From Larkinella punicea (GTDB lineage Bacteria > Bacteroidota > Bacteroidia > Cytophagales > Spirosomataceae): DNA of 64,000 nucleotides. The number at the start of each line of letters is the position of its first letter. Position 1 is the first letter of the stretch. Location of the stretch: contig NZ_QOWE01000032.1 of assembly GCF_003334855.1 (NCBI RefSeq), forward strand, positions 1 to 64,000. Reading direction: 5' to 3'. The position numbers and the translations under genes were made by a program. This document shows positions 44,560-53,484 of this stretch, piece by piece. The notes beneath the pieces are model-generated. The model made no database searches, had not been told where the DNA came from, and worked only from the letters and a program-made list of their open reading frames with translations.

Positions 44560-45969
44560 TTATTTTAAAAACGTACTGACTTCCTGGTTGCGGGTGACCA
44601 CGTGGGCTTTCAGGACACCCAGCGCACTGGTAAAGTTGGCCGAACTGCTCAGATTCGAGTATTTTCCGGTCTCGGTAGCCTGCGGACCAATGACATACGG
44701 CGAAATGAGATTGGTATTTTTCTCAAAAAGCGCGTTCATGTTGGCGGTTGTAAACACGGTTTCCAGAAACGTTTTGGCGTGTTCTTTGTAGCGGGCGTAA
44801 TACACCGGATCGTTGGCCACGTAGCGGAGCAGCGGCCAGCTACCCGTCACTTCGGACATGGAAATCGAAACCGCCCGCATACCGCCCCCGCCATTGCCCG
44901 GGTTGCCACCCCCGCCCGCTGTGCTGGTCATCGACATGTTGTGATCCCACGGAATCCAGGTCAACTTGCCCGCCGGGGCGTTGTAGAGGTAATAATTGTG
45001 CGCCATCGCGCCGTAGGTGTCCCAGTTGACGATGGTGTTGTTGACCGCCAGAAACTTCAGGTAGTGGTCGACGTTGAACGTTTTTTCGAGATTGGCCCGC
45101 CATTCGGCGGCATTGGTGGTGCGGGTGGTGGCATTGAGGGCCGTTACGAAAGCCTGGGCATCGGACCAATCGGCCGCCGTTTCGTTGTTTTTCTTTTCAA
45201 ACTGGCTTTGCGTAAACTGCTGAAAGGTCGATTCCGGTTTATAGATATTGCCGTCGTCTTCGCCAAACTGGTCTTTCACCATTGTATCGTCGATCACTTC
45301 GACCATCGTATACACCCCACAGTATTTCTGACCTTCGCCGAAATCGATGTATACTTTGTAAAAAGCCGTTTGGGCCGCCGGAACACCGGCACTGCGAAAT
45401 ATATCCGCCACCACTTTCTCCCGAATCAATGAATTATCACTGTAGGCCGGCGACATTGACAGTTCCTTAAAACCGTAGAACCGCTGGTTTTTGATGTCGG
45501 GGAAGTCGTCTTCAAATTTATCGAAGTGCAACCGGAACGGGAGTTTGTAGATGCCGGATCGCCAGGTCGACGATAAACTGGAGTTCCCTTTCAGCCGAAA
45601 ACCGACCTTGTTCCAGACTTTTCCGTTAAATTTGACCGGCAGGGCGACATAATCGGGGTCATCGGAGCCAAAACCGCCTGCCCCTCCCATGCCTCCGCCG
45701 GTTGTGCCACTGCCGCCAAAATCGCTGCCGAACTTGGTTTTCATGTCCGCCCGGATCGCGGTCCAGTCGGCGGCAGTCATGGTTATTTCCAGCGTGTTAA
45801 CCTGTTCCTGCGGAAAAACGACGGCATAATTCGGATCGACCTCGTTGCTGTGCGACTCGGTGGTCCAATCCGAATTGGTCGAACCCGGATCGATGTCGAT
45901 GGCTTTTTGCTGGCAGGAAAAACCGGTACCAACCAAAGCGAGGATTAAAAGTAGGCGAGATGGTGTCAT
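44560..45969 (-). CDS. CotH kinase family lipoprotein
   Basis: A 469-residue protein. ATG 45969 gives a lipoprotein signal (LLLILALVGTGFSCQQ). The CotH fold covers about residues 60-450: NTLEITMTAADW near the start, VGFRLKGNSSL, then the kinase core KFLAVNNTIVNWDTYGA and LTWIPWDHNMSM, the atypical catalytic loop and metal-binding Asp of CotH protein kinases. CotH in Bacillus phosphorylates spore-coat proteins; Bacteroidota versions are secreted, with unknown targets. A Gly-rich insert (GGGGNPGNGGGG) lies beside the active site. It heads a four-gene operon with VTC, DUF4956 and DUF2490 genes. Confidence 0.88.
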   Translation of the reverse strand: MTPSRLLLILALVGTGFSCQQKAIDIDPGSTNSDWTTESHSNEVDPNYAVVFPQEQVNTLEITMTAADWTAIRADMKTKFGSDFGGSGTTGGGMGGAGGFGSDDPDYVALPVKFNGKVWNKVGFRLKGNSSLSSTWRSGIYKLPFRLHFDKFEDDFPDIKNQRFYGFKELSMSPAYSDNSLIREKVVADIFRSAGVPAAQTAFYKVYIDFGEGQKYCGVYTMVEVIDDTMVKDQFGEDDGNIYKPESTFQQFTQSQFEKKNNETAADWSDAQAFVTALNATTRTTNAAEWRANLEKTFNVDHYLKFLAVNNTIVNWDTYGAMAHNYYLYNAPAGKLTWIPWDHNMSMTSTAGGGGNPGNGGGGMRAVSISMSEVTGSWPLLRYVANDPVYYARYKEHAKTFLETVFTTANMNALFEKNTNLISPYVIGPQATETGKYSNLSSSANFTSALGVLKAHVVTRNQEVSTFLK

Positions 45970-46182
45970 GCACATGTACGGTTGGGAATCATTATTTGAC
46001 CGTACGTACAAATTTCTGAAAGCGTTGCAAGGGTATTTCGCTAATTTTGTCCGCTCACGAAACTACTTTGGTGGTTCACTCCCCTCGTTCGTCGCTTCGT
46101 AGGGTTGGACTGGGAACCGTGTTCTGATGGAATTAAATTGCGGGCAGCATTGTCATGTTAACCAATCCAGTACCGTGACGCT

Positions 46183-47511
46183 ATGACCTTTGTTTACCAC
46201 AAAAAAGAGAAGCCTGAAATCAGCCCGTATTTTCACCTGGCTTTTGCACAGGAAAACCTACGGCGCGAAAAACAACGGGCGGGTTTGCTGGCCAGTGTTT
46301 TCGGTGTCGGCGTTCTGATTGCCTCGTTTTTTCACTCGTTCATTCCCGAGTCGGCCTTTCCACACCAGGCCAAGATGGACGTCCTGCGGGTGGTTTTCAG
46401 CTTTATGCTCTTCATGGGCCTCTATGAACTGAGTATCTGGAATCTGTTCCGCCGATGGCTGCAAAAAGGCATTCACATGCCGCAATTCACCAAATTCCTG
46501 AACGCGACGTTTGAAGTGACCTCCATATCGCTGTTGATGTATTTGATTTCGGACAAATTCGACCACCCGATTCTGGTCATGCTGTCGCCCTTCGCCACGC
46601 TCTATTACTTTTTCATTATCCTTTCCACCCTCCGGCTCAACTTCTGGATTTCATTTTATACGGGTCTGGTAGCTGGTTTCGAATATCTGCTGCTGAGTGT
46701 GTATTTGCTCGAACAGCCGTCGCTGGTGGCCGACTCGCTGGATCTGTACATGTCCGTAGCGTTTGCCTACGGGGTGAAAGCGGGCATTCTGGTGTTGTGC
46801 GGGGCCTGTGCCGGTTTTGTTTCCCGACAAATTCAGAAAAGTATTAAAACCTCCATCGAAGGCAACGAAACGCACAATCAGTTGATTACCTTCTTCGGCC
46901 AACAGGTTTCCCCCGAAATCGCGGATCTGATCATCAAGGAAAAGGGGATGCTGAAAAGCCAGCACATGAAAGTAAGCGTGCTGTTTCTGGACATTCGGAA
47001 TTTTACCAAATACGCCGATAAACATACCGCCGATGAGGTCGTAGCCTATCAAAATTCGTTTTTCAGAATTATTGTCGACGTGGTCAACCGTCACGGCGGC
47101 ATTGTCAACCAGTTTCTGGGCGACGGCTGCATGATTACGTTTGGCGCTCCAATTCCGCTGGACAATCCCGCCGAAAACGCGGTCAAAGCCGGTCTGGAAA
47201 TCATCGATGAAATCAAAAAAGCGGTATTTGCGAACCTCATTATTCCCACCAGCGTCGGCATTGGGGTTCACGTGGGCGATGCCGTGATCGGCAACATTGG
47301 CACCGAAACCCGGCAACAATTTTCCATTACCGGCAACGTGGTCATTCTGGCCGCCCGCATCGAACAACTCAACAAAGTCTATGGCACCAACATGCTGGTG
47401 TCGCAGGATGTGATCAACGAACTGTCCGAATACCCGGCCCTGACCGAACTGCTGGGTGTGGTCGATGTCAAAGGCATGGAAGATGGCGTCGAATTGTATA
47501 AACTATCCTGA
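46183..47511 (+). CDS. Membrane-bound class III adenylate/guanylate cyclase
   Basis: A 442-residue protein with six hydrophobic helices in residues 35-230 and a class III nucleotidyl cyclase domain at about 255-440. Metal-binding Asp residues lie in LFLDIRNFT and FLGDGCMITFG. The stretch aligned to the usual GDAVNLAAR reads GNVVILAAR, so the transition-state Asn is replaced by Ile while the Arg remains. This may alter activity or nucleotide choice; similar forms exist in Bacteroidota. It converges on the metallophosphatase fusion gene, 2 bp apart. An HD-PycTM gene lies 4.5 kb away. Confidence 0.88.
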   Translation: MTFVYHKKEKPEISPYFHLAFAQENLRREKQRAGLLASVFGVGVLIASFFHSFIPESAFPHQAKMDVLRVVFSFMLFMGLYELSIWNLFRRWLQKGIHMPQFTKFLNATFEVTSISLLMYLISDKFDHPILVMLSPFATLYYFFIILSTLRLNFWISFYTGLVAGFEYLLLSVYLLEQPSLVADSLDLYMSVAFAYGVKAGILVLCGACAGFVSRQIQKSIKTSIEGNETHNQLITFFGQQVSPEIADLIIKEKGMLKSQHMKVSVLFLDIRNFTKYADKHTADEVVAYQNSFFRIIVDVVNRHGGIVNQFLGDGCMITFGAPIPLDNPAENAVKAGLEIIDEIKKAVFANLIIPTSVGIGVHVGDAVIGNIGTETRQQFSITGNVVILAARIEQLNKVYGTNMLVSQDVINELSEYPALTELLGVVDVKGMEDGVELYKLS

Positions 47512-47513
47512 CC

Positions 47514-50500
47514 TCAAAACAGGAACCCAACCCGCAGCATCGGGAGTCTTTCTTCTTCCGAAAGGGCATACAGAAACGAGATAACGGTTTGTTTATACGG
47601 CGACAGCCAGACGCCCCCGCCGTAGCCGTGGTGCCAGGTGTTCGACTTTTCGCCCTTTACCCACACCCGGCCCACGTCGTTGAAGGCCAGCACGCCCAGA
47701 TAAGCCGGGAACAGGTACGTGCGGATCGTGGCCACTTTCAGCCGCAGTTCCGTGTTGTTATAGAGTGTGCTGCCCCCTGCAAAACGCGTTCGCCGAAAAC
47801 CGCGCAGGTTCGACAGACCGCCGAGCGTGTTGGCCTGAAAAAATTCGTAGTCCGAAAAATTCACCCCGCCCCCCACGCGCGAAGCGATGGTCAGCGTGGT
47901 TGGTAGCCGCAGACTGGCATAAAATGCCAGATCCGACTGAAGCCGCGTGAGCCCCTGGGAGTGGGTTGAAATGCCTTCGTACAGGCGTAGTTCCGTTTTC
48001 CAGTAGGTTCCGCGGGTTGGCAGGATTTTGCTGTCGCGATTGTCGATCAGAAAACCGGCTTTCAACCCGGCATACCACCGGCGACTGAACAGATTCTGAC
48101 CGTCGGGCAGGGTATTGGCAAACTGATTGATAAACCGCTTTTCATTTTCCTCCACCTCGATACTCTCCACCGCCGGGCCATAATACACGTTCAAGCTGCC
48201 TACTTTGTGTTGCAATAAGGCGCTGACCGCCATGTTTTCAAACCGCGTTCGGTAGTATTTAATGCCTTTCTCTTTATCAAAAACCGTGTTGTTGCCCAGT
48301 CCGAAAAAGTTATAAACGTAGTTGGGAGCCTGTAAATCGGCGTCCAGCCGCAGGTCGGCTTTGCCAATCACATCCGTGAACGTACCGTCATAATTGAAAT
48401 TGTAGGCTTCGGTGGCAAAGGCATGGTTGACCACAAACCGGTGTTGCTGGGCAAACGGCTCTTTCCGAAAACCGTGTTTGGTATATAAAAAACCGCCCCC
48501 TAGAAAAAGGCCATCGTCGGGGTTGTACTGCACCGAAACCTGCGGAAACAAAACGTCGTACTTGAACGATTTCCGGTCGTAGGCATTGATTTTCGATTTT
48601 CCCGACAGCCGCACCCGCGTTTCGGAGCCGGGGTCCACCACCGTTTTTTTCGAATCATAGACCACCGTTTCCCGCCGAAGCCCCGACGCCGAGGAGCTAT
48701 CCGTCACCTGATCGCGTCCTTTGCCGCCAATGATTCGCAGCAAGATTCCGTCGTTGGTTTTTCCTTTCACGATAAACTCATCGTCGCCCCCTAGGCCAAA
48801 CAACCGCACCTCGCGGGTTTCGTCCACCTTGAAAACCCGCCGATAGAGTTGCTCCCCGGTTTCTCCGGCTTTTTTCAGTTTAGACACCACCACCGTCATC
48901 TGCCCATCCGGCAGCCGCTCCACCTCGAACCGTTCTTTTTTGTCGCTGCCGGTAACCTCGACGGTTTTGGCCAGAAAGCGGTAAAGTTCACCCGCATAAT
49001 GCGCCAGATCGGCCCGGCGGCTTTGCAGTTTGGCTTTGATGGTAGCCGCCGTTTCCTGATAGGCAGCTTCCGGCAGTTGCTTCAGAGCTTCATCGATGAC
49101 GGCATCCGTGAGTTGCCGCGATAAACTGTCAGCGGTTTGCAACCATTCTTCCAGCGACGGTTCGGTCAGGAAACTGCGGTCGAAATACCGGGCGTTGAAA
49201 GCCAGACCGGGAACATCCCGGATGGTGTTGCTGAATCCCTGGAACTTGGGCATGGCCCATTTCCGGCTGACAACCTTCGGAATGATGCCCATATTCACGA
49301 AAAAAGCCTGGTCGCGGTCGCGCGGAATGGGTTTGAACTGCAATCCCTTATTGGTTTTGAAACTCGCCCAGCGCCACTGGTCATCATGACGATCCCAGTC
49401 GCCCAGCCAGATGTCGAAGAGTCGCGCCTTCAAAACCGCCTGCTGGTCTACCTGATTGTCGTTGTCGTCCGCCAGTTTATCGAGTAACTTGGTGGTGCTG
49501 AGTATTTTTTTGGTCCCGCCAAACTGCGAGCTATTGGCATAATTGCCATCTACCCGTTCTTCAAACAGTGCCAGCGACCGGGCGAACGTCCGGCGATACG
49601 GCCCCAGCAGCGAGTCGTCGGGAACAATGACCAGTTTGGGATTCGTATGAAAAACACCCACGGCATCGGCCAGCGGTGGCACCACCAGGGCGGCAAACGG
49701 GTGCGAAGCCGAAATTTGATCCTGCACCAGGTCATTGACAAAACCACTGCGTAACGCTTTCGGAATGGCATTTTCGGCGTACTTTTCAACGGATCGCAGC
49801 ACGTATTCCTTGCCGTCCTGCCCGGCCATCCGCAAAGAAAACGTTTGCATCCCGCCCCCGCGCTGCAAGGGTTTCAACCCGCCGGCTTCCTGCCGCAGGT
49901 TCAATACCGGAACCGAAACCGGACTCTGCCAGACATCCCGGTAATTTTCGCCTAAAAGCATCCGGTGCAACGGCGATGCGGCATATTGGCCACTGGCAAT
50001 GACATTCTGCTCCGTGGGTGCCGTCGTAGACTCGGGCGTTGGCAGGGGCTTGACGGGCAAGGTGAAGGCCGTTTCGAACAGGAGTTTACCGGTTTCCGAT
50101 CCGCCGTCGGGTGCAAAAAACCGGACCCGCGTCTTTCCATTTTCCTCAAAATCGAGCCGGGCAAATCCTTTCGCCGACGATGCAAATAAACTGTGTCGCC
50201 CCTTTTTAACCGGTACCGATTTGGAACCGCTGCCGCTGGTGACGTAATAGATCGAATCGCGAAGAATCAACTGCTCGTTGTGGTCATGCCCGTTGACATA
50301 CACGACATTCCGGTATTTTTTCAGCAGCGAAACCATGCCGTTTCGCATCAATTTGTACTTCGGATGCTGAATATCCTGAATATTACCAATCAACGATCGA
50401 TAAACCGGGTAGATCGACCCCAAAACCGGCAAGGGAATGTAGAGGGAAGGATTGAGGTCCGTTAACGGAAAAAGATGGTCTTTGAGTGTAAAATACCCGC

Positions 50501-51152
50501 CGTGTTCGCCGTGGCTATACATTGGGTGATGGCCGGCCAGCACCACTTTTTTGTTCTGATTTCGGGCCAGCACATCGTCCAGCAGCAGCAGAAAAGAAGG
50601 CAGATCTTTCGCTTCACAATCCGATTCTTCACCCGGTTTGTCCCAGGGATGAAGCCACCATTGGGTATCGATCAAAACCAGGGTAATCTCGTCATTCAAA
50701 GCCACTTCGACCGGCCCCGGACAGCCGTCTTTCGGAAAAAACACGTCTTCACGACCCAGTTCGGCGGTTACGAAGGCGGCCTGGTTCCGCACCCGGTCCC
50801 AGCCTTCGCGTTTGCCCTGCTGCCAGTCGTGGTTGCCCGGAATGACGAAGGCGCGTCCTTTAAAACCGGACAGAATGGCGAGTTGATCCCGCATCCGGCG
50901 TTCGGCATCGGCGCGGTCGGCATGGGAAGAGTCGGGCAAGCCCCGGGGATAGATGTTGTCGCCGAGGTAAATCAGGCTGCTGTTGGCACCGCTGGTTTGC
51001 AACTGGCTTAGAACGGTTTTCAAAACCACATCCCCTTCCGGCTGGGGTTCGCCCGCGTCGCCCAACAAAAAAACCGTGTAGGGTTTCGACTGGGCGACAA
51101 TCCGGAAGGGAAGGCATACAAGCAAAAGAAAGGCCGTGTAGAGTATCTTCAT
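47514..51152 (-). CDS. Three-part protein: metallophosphatase, kinase-like region, outer-membrane beta-barrel
   Basis: A 1212-residue secreted protein; ATG 51152 opens a signal peptide (LLLVCLPFRIVAQ), unlike the longer start at 51260. Residues about 20-360 are a calcineurin-like phosphatase: FLLGDAGEP, LGDNIYPRG, VIPGNHDW and LAGHHPMYSHGEHGG. Residues about 400-760 contain LGDWDRHDDQW (D587) and PIPRDRDQAFF (D612/D614), which resemble the catalytic loop and metal motif of HipA/Fam20C/CotH-type atypical kinases. The last 380 residues form a BamA/ShlB-like barrel with LSNLRGFRRTRFAGG and a terminal aromatic residue. The barrel would place the enzyme parts at the outer membrane. The phosphatase and barrel calls are firm; the kinase-like call is my reading. 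Confidence 0.82.
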   Translation of the reverse strand: MKILYTAFLLLVCLPFRIVAQSKPYTVFLLGDAGEPQPEGDVVLKTVLSQLQTSGANSSLIYLGDNIYPRGLPDSSHADRADAERRMRDQLAILSGFKGRAFVIPGNHDWQQGKREGWDRVRNQAAFVTAELGREDVFFPKDGCPGPVEVALNDEITLVLIDTQWWLHPWDKPGEESDCEAKDLPSFLLLLDDVLARNQNKKVVLAGHHPMYSHGEHGGYFTLKDHLFPLTDLNPSLYIPLPVLGSIYPVYRSLIGNIQDIQHPKYKLMRNGMVSLLKKYRNVVYVNGHDHNEQLILRDSIYYVTSGSGSKSVPVKKGRHSLFASSAKGFARLDFEENGKTRVRFFAPDGGSETGKLLFETAFTLPVKPLPTPESTTAPTEQNVIASGQYAASPLHRMLLGENYRDVWQSPVSVPVLNLRQEAGGLKPLQRGGGMQTFSLRMAGQDGKEYVLRSVEKYAENAIPKALRSGFVNDLVQDQISASHPFAALVVPPLADAVGVFHTNPKLVIVPDDSLLGPYRRTFARSLALFEERVDGNYANSSQFGGTKKILSTTKLLDKLADDNDNQVDQQAVLKARLFDIWLGDWDRHDDQWRWASFKTNKGLQFKPIPRDRDQAFFVNMGIIPKVVSRKWAMPKFQGFSNTIRDVPGLAFNARYFDRSFLTEPSLEEWLQTADSLSRQLTDAVIDEALKQLPEAAYQETAATIKAKLQSRRADLAHYAGELYRFLAKTVEVTGSDKKERFEVERLPDGQMTVVVSKLKKAGETGEQLYRRVFKVDETREVRLFGLGGDDEFIVKGKTNDGILLRIIGGKGRDQVTDSSSASGLRRETVVYDSKKTVVDPGSETRVRLSGKSKINAYDRKSFKYDVLFPQVSVQYNPDDGLFLGGGFLYTKHGFRKEPFAQQHRFVVNHAFATEAYNFNYDGTFTDVIGKADLRLDADLQAPNYVYNFFGLGNNTVFDKEKGIKYYRTRFENMAVSALLQHKVGSLNVYYGPAVESIEVEENEKRFINQFANTLPDGQNLFSRRWYAGLKAGFLIDNRDSKILPTRGTYWKTELRLYEGISTHSQGLTRLQSDLAFYASLRLPTTLTIASRVGGGVNFSDYEFFQANTLGGLSNLRGFRRTRFAGGSTLYNNTELRLKVATIRTYLFPAYLGVLAFNDVGRVWVKGEKSNTWHHGYGGGVWLSPYKQTVISFLYALSEEERLPMLRVGFLF

Positions 51153-51172
51153 ACGCCTATTACAAATCGAAA

Positions 51173-52027
51173 TTACGGCTGGTTCGCAAACTCGAGAATA
51201 TAACCGGGTTTTCCGTCCCCTTCGCTGGCGATGTAAAGCGTTCCATCGGGCGCAAAGCAAATGCCTTCGGGCTGGCGGTACAGTTTCGGGTCAAGGGCTT
51301 CGGTGGCAACGACCTTCCCTTTCCGGTTGAGCACGACGACCATTTTTCCAACCGAAGTCAGGAAATACAGGTCGCCGGTTTTTGGATGAACAGCCAAACC
51401 CGACGGTTTGAATTTGTTGAATGGCACGCCAGCCTGGGTTAGCAGGTCATCCTTGATGGTCAAGCCTTTATAAACCACCTTCGTTTTAATGTCGTACGTA
51501 TAAACCGCCTTCTCGTTCTTCTTGGGGTTTTCTTTCACCGCAATCAGCAGCCGTTCGGTTTCGGCATCATACGCCAGGCCTTCCACCTCCGTTTTGGCCG
51601 GCAAATCCGTGGGCGTGCGGGCGATTTCCTTCGAAAACGGTTTAAAATGGTACAGATCGCCGTTGCTTTTCAGGGTATAAATCTCACCTTTGGCCCATTC
51701 GATGCCTTCATAATCGCCGTAGCCCCCAAAAACCGACGAGTCGGTCACGGCTTCTTTTTTCAGATCGTAGATGTAAGCAACCGCCTTTTCGTCCTGCACA
51801 CAGAGCAGTTGGTTGTCTTTGTAATACGATAGTCCGGAGATTTCTTCCAGATCGGGCGGAAGTGTAAAGCGACGGGTGGGTGTAGTCAGGTCGTAGGCCA
51901 ACGGCTGTTTTTCAGCCGTAGCCTCTCCGTTAACAGCCTGATTTCCGGTATCATCCTTGCTTTTTTTGCCCGTACATGCTCCTAAAAAACAGAGCAGGGC
52001 GAGAACAACAACTTGCGATTTTTTCAT
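51173..52027 (-). CDS. SdiA-regulated-type beta-propeller lipoprotein
   Basis: A 284-residue lipoprotein (signal VVVLALLCFLGACTGKK, acylated Cys near residue 18). The mature part carries blades such as LEEISGLSYYKDNQLLCVQ, EGIEWAKGEIYTLKSN, VEGLAYDAETERLLIA, SGLAVHPKTGDLYFLTS and EGICFAPDGTLYIASEG, matching the SdiA-regulated family propeller and related esterase-like phytase folds. It lies 20 bp upstream of the phosphatase fusion gene in the same direction, so both probably share a transcript. Its ligand or substrate is not known. Confidence 0.82.
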   Translation of the reverse strand: MKKSQVVVLALLCFLGACTGKKSKDDTGNQAVNGEATAEKQPLAYDLTTPTRRFTLPPDLEEISGLSYYKDNQLLCVQDEKAVAYIYDLKKEAVTDSSVFGGYGDYEGIEWAKGEIYTLKSNGDLYHFKPFSKEIARTPTDLPAKTEVEGLAYDAETERLLIAVKENPKKNEKAVYTYDIKTKVVYKGLTIKDDLLTQAGVPFNKFKPSGLAVHPKTGDLYFLTSVGKMVVVLNRKGKVVATEALDPKLYRQPEGICFAPDGTLYIASEGDGKPGYILEFANQP

Positions 52028-52043
52028 TCAAAGAAGTTTCAAT

Positions 52044-53246
52044 TTACTTGACCGGGAAATAATAGGCCGCCAGGCCAAACGCCAGGACGGAGGCTGCAAA
52101 CCCGAACATAAAAGTGGTGTAGGAAATTCGGAGCAGGCGGTATTTTTTACCCAGTACTTTTCCCAGAAAATAAATATCCCGGGTCATGCTGCTGTAGAGA
52201 AAGTCGCTGTCGTTCATCATTTCCCGCATTCCCCACTCGTAATCGGCCAGATCCATTTTGTGAAAATTACCAAAAAACAGCAGATTCGCCTGTTTCTGGT
52301 GAATGTCTTCTTTGGAAAACCGCCCGCTGGTGATGGTGGGACGGGTGGCCAGAATGGCAAAAATGGTCGCCACCAGGCAACTGGCGGTCAGCATAATGGT
52401 GGGAACAACCAACTGTGGCCACTCTTCCAGTTTCCGAATCAGAATACTGATGATCAGCGAGACAATGATCGTATTGACCGAAATCATGATGTTGGCCTTG
52501 TTGTCGGCCATGGCGCTGAGCTGGAAGTGGTTTTGGGAAGTCACGCGGAACATGGTTTCGATGCCGCGTCCCGGTTTTTTAACCTTATCGGTCTCCTCTT
52601 CCGATTTGTGTTTATCCGAGGGTTTCCCGTCTTTCTCGTTTTCTTCGGCTTCCAGTTCGGCCAGTTTGCGACGGGCTTTTTTCAGATTTTTTTCTTTCTG
52701 CGGGGTTAAAACTAGTTTCCCGTATTCGGTAAAATAATGGTGTTTTTCCATGAGGACGATGGAGCCCTGCATCCACTTCCGTTTGCCTACTTTCCCGTAG
52801 ATACTTTTCACTTCCTGCCGCAGCATCTCGCTCCGCTCAAAAAAACGGTCGGAACTCAGGTGAAACAGATCGGCATCGCAGAGCACTTCAGCCATTTTTG
52901 ACCTCGGATTCTGGGGCATCCGGGTGGCCAGAATGTTGTCGACAACCACCTGAACCCGCTCTGGCCCCAGGGAAAGTGATTCCAAAAACGGCTTGACCAT
53001 TTCGGCACCGATCGTTTCGTGTTCCTGACAGGCTTTCGCATAACCGAGATCATGTAACCAGGCTGAAATCAGCACGTTTTCCAATTCTTCCGGGCTCAGG
53101 TCACTTTCTTTTCCAATCAATTCGGCGGCTTCAACCACCTCGCGGGTGTGTGTCAGGTTGTGGTAAACCAACGCAGCCGGCATTTCGTGAAGCAACGTTT
53201 CAGCGTATTCCCGCGTACGGGTAACTGACGATCGATCGGTAGGCAT
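52044..53246 (-). CDS. HD-domain protein with Pycsar-effector transmembrane (PycTM) domain
   Basis: A 400-residue protein. Residues 10-200 are an HD phosphohydrolase-type domain with YHNLTHTREV, SAWLHDLGYA and LCDADLFHL supplying the metal ligands. A charged linker (about 205-245, Lys/Glu-rich) leads to a PycTM domain: TSQNHFQLSAMADNKANIMI, then helices near 275-295, 305-327 and 375-395. PycTM proteins are membrane-disrupting effectors of Pycsar anti-phage systems, activated by cCMP or cUMP; HD-fused forms are widespread in Bacteroidota and may be house-keeping. ATG 53246 is preferred over TTG 53294. It lies 16 bp upstream of the SdiA-type gene and likely heads that operon. Confidence 0.85.
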   Translation of the reverse strand: MPTDRSSVTRTREYAETLLHEMPAALVYHNLTHTREVVEAAELIGKESDLSPEELENVLISAWLHDLGYAKACQEHETIGAEMVKPFLESLSLGPERVQVVVDNILATRMPQNPRSKMAEVLCDADLFHLSSDRFFERSEMLRQEVKSIYGKVGKRKWMQGSIVLMEKHHYFTEYGKLVLTPQKEKNLKKARRKLAELEAEENEKDGKPSDKHKSEEETDKVKKPGRGIETMFRVTSQNHFQLSAMADNKANIMISVNTIIVSLIISILIRKLEEWPQLVVPTIMLTASCLVATIFAILATRPTITSGRFSKEDIHQKQANLLFFGNFHKMDLADYEWGMREMMNDSDFLYSSMTRDIYFLGKVLGKKYRLLRISYTTFMFGFAASVLAFGLAAYYFPVK

Positions 53247-53484
53247 AATCAAGTTTCTGAGTTTAACGGAAAAAGTGGTTGCAGATTGTGACAAAAAATG
53301 GGATATAAAGTCTAAGTGATACCGGTAAATGAATCCAACGCGGACAATTTATAGGATTATTCTGATGATTCATCTATACATTTCGGCGATTCGTCTTCAA
53401 ATGAAATAAAATCAATTTACTTGGTAAACTCTGTTGACTAGATTTGTGTTAAACCGGTATGATTCATACCACTTGCCTTTCCGA

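Noticed and set aside
43826-44791. 321-codon plus-strand frame across the VTC and CotH genes
   Set aside because: It spans two real minus-strand genes and their junction, and has no recognisable domain.
46183-53246. A complete Pycsar defence operon
   Set aside because: The cyclase is a six-helix membrane enzyme on the other strand, two genes away from the PycTM protein, and not the compact soluble cyclase placed next to its effector.
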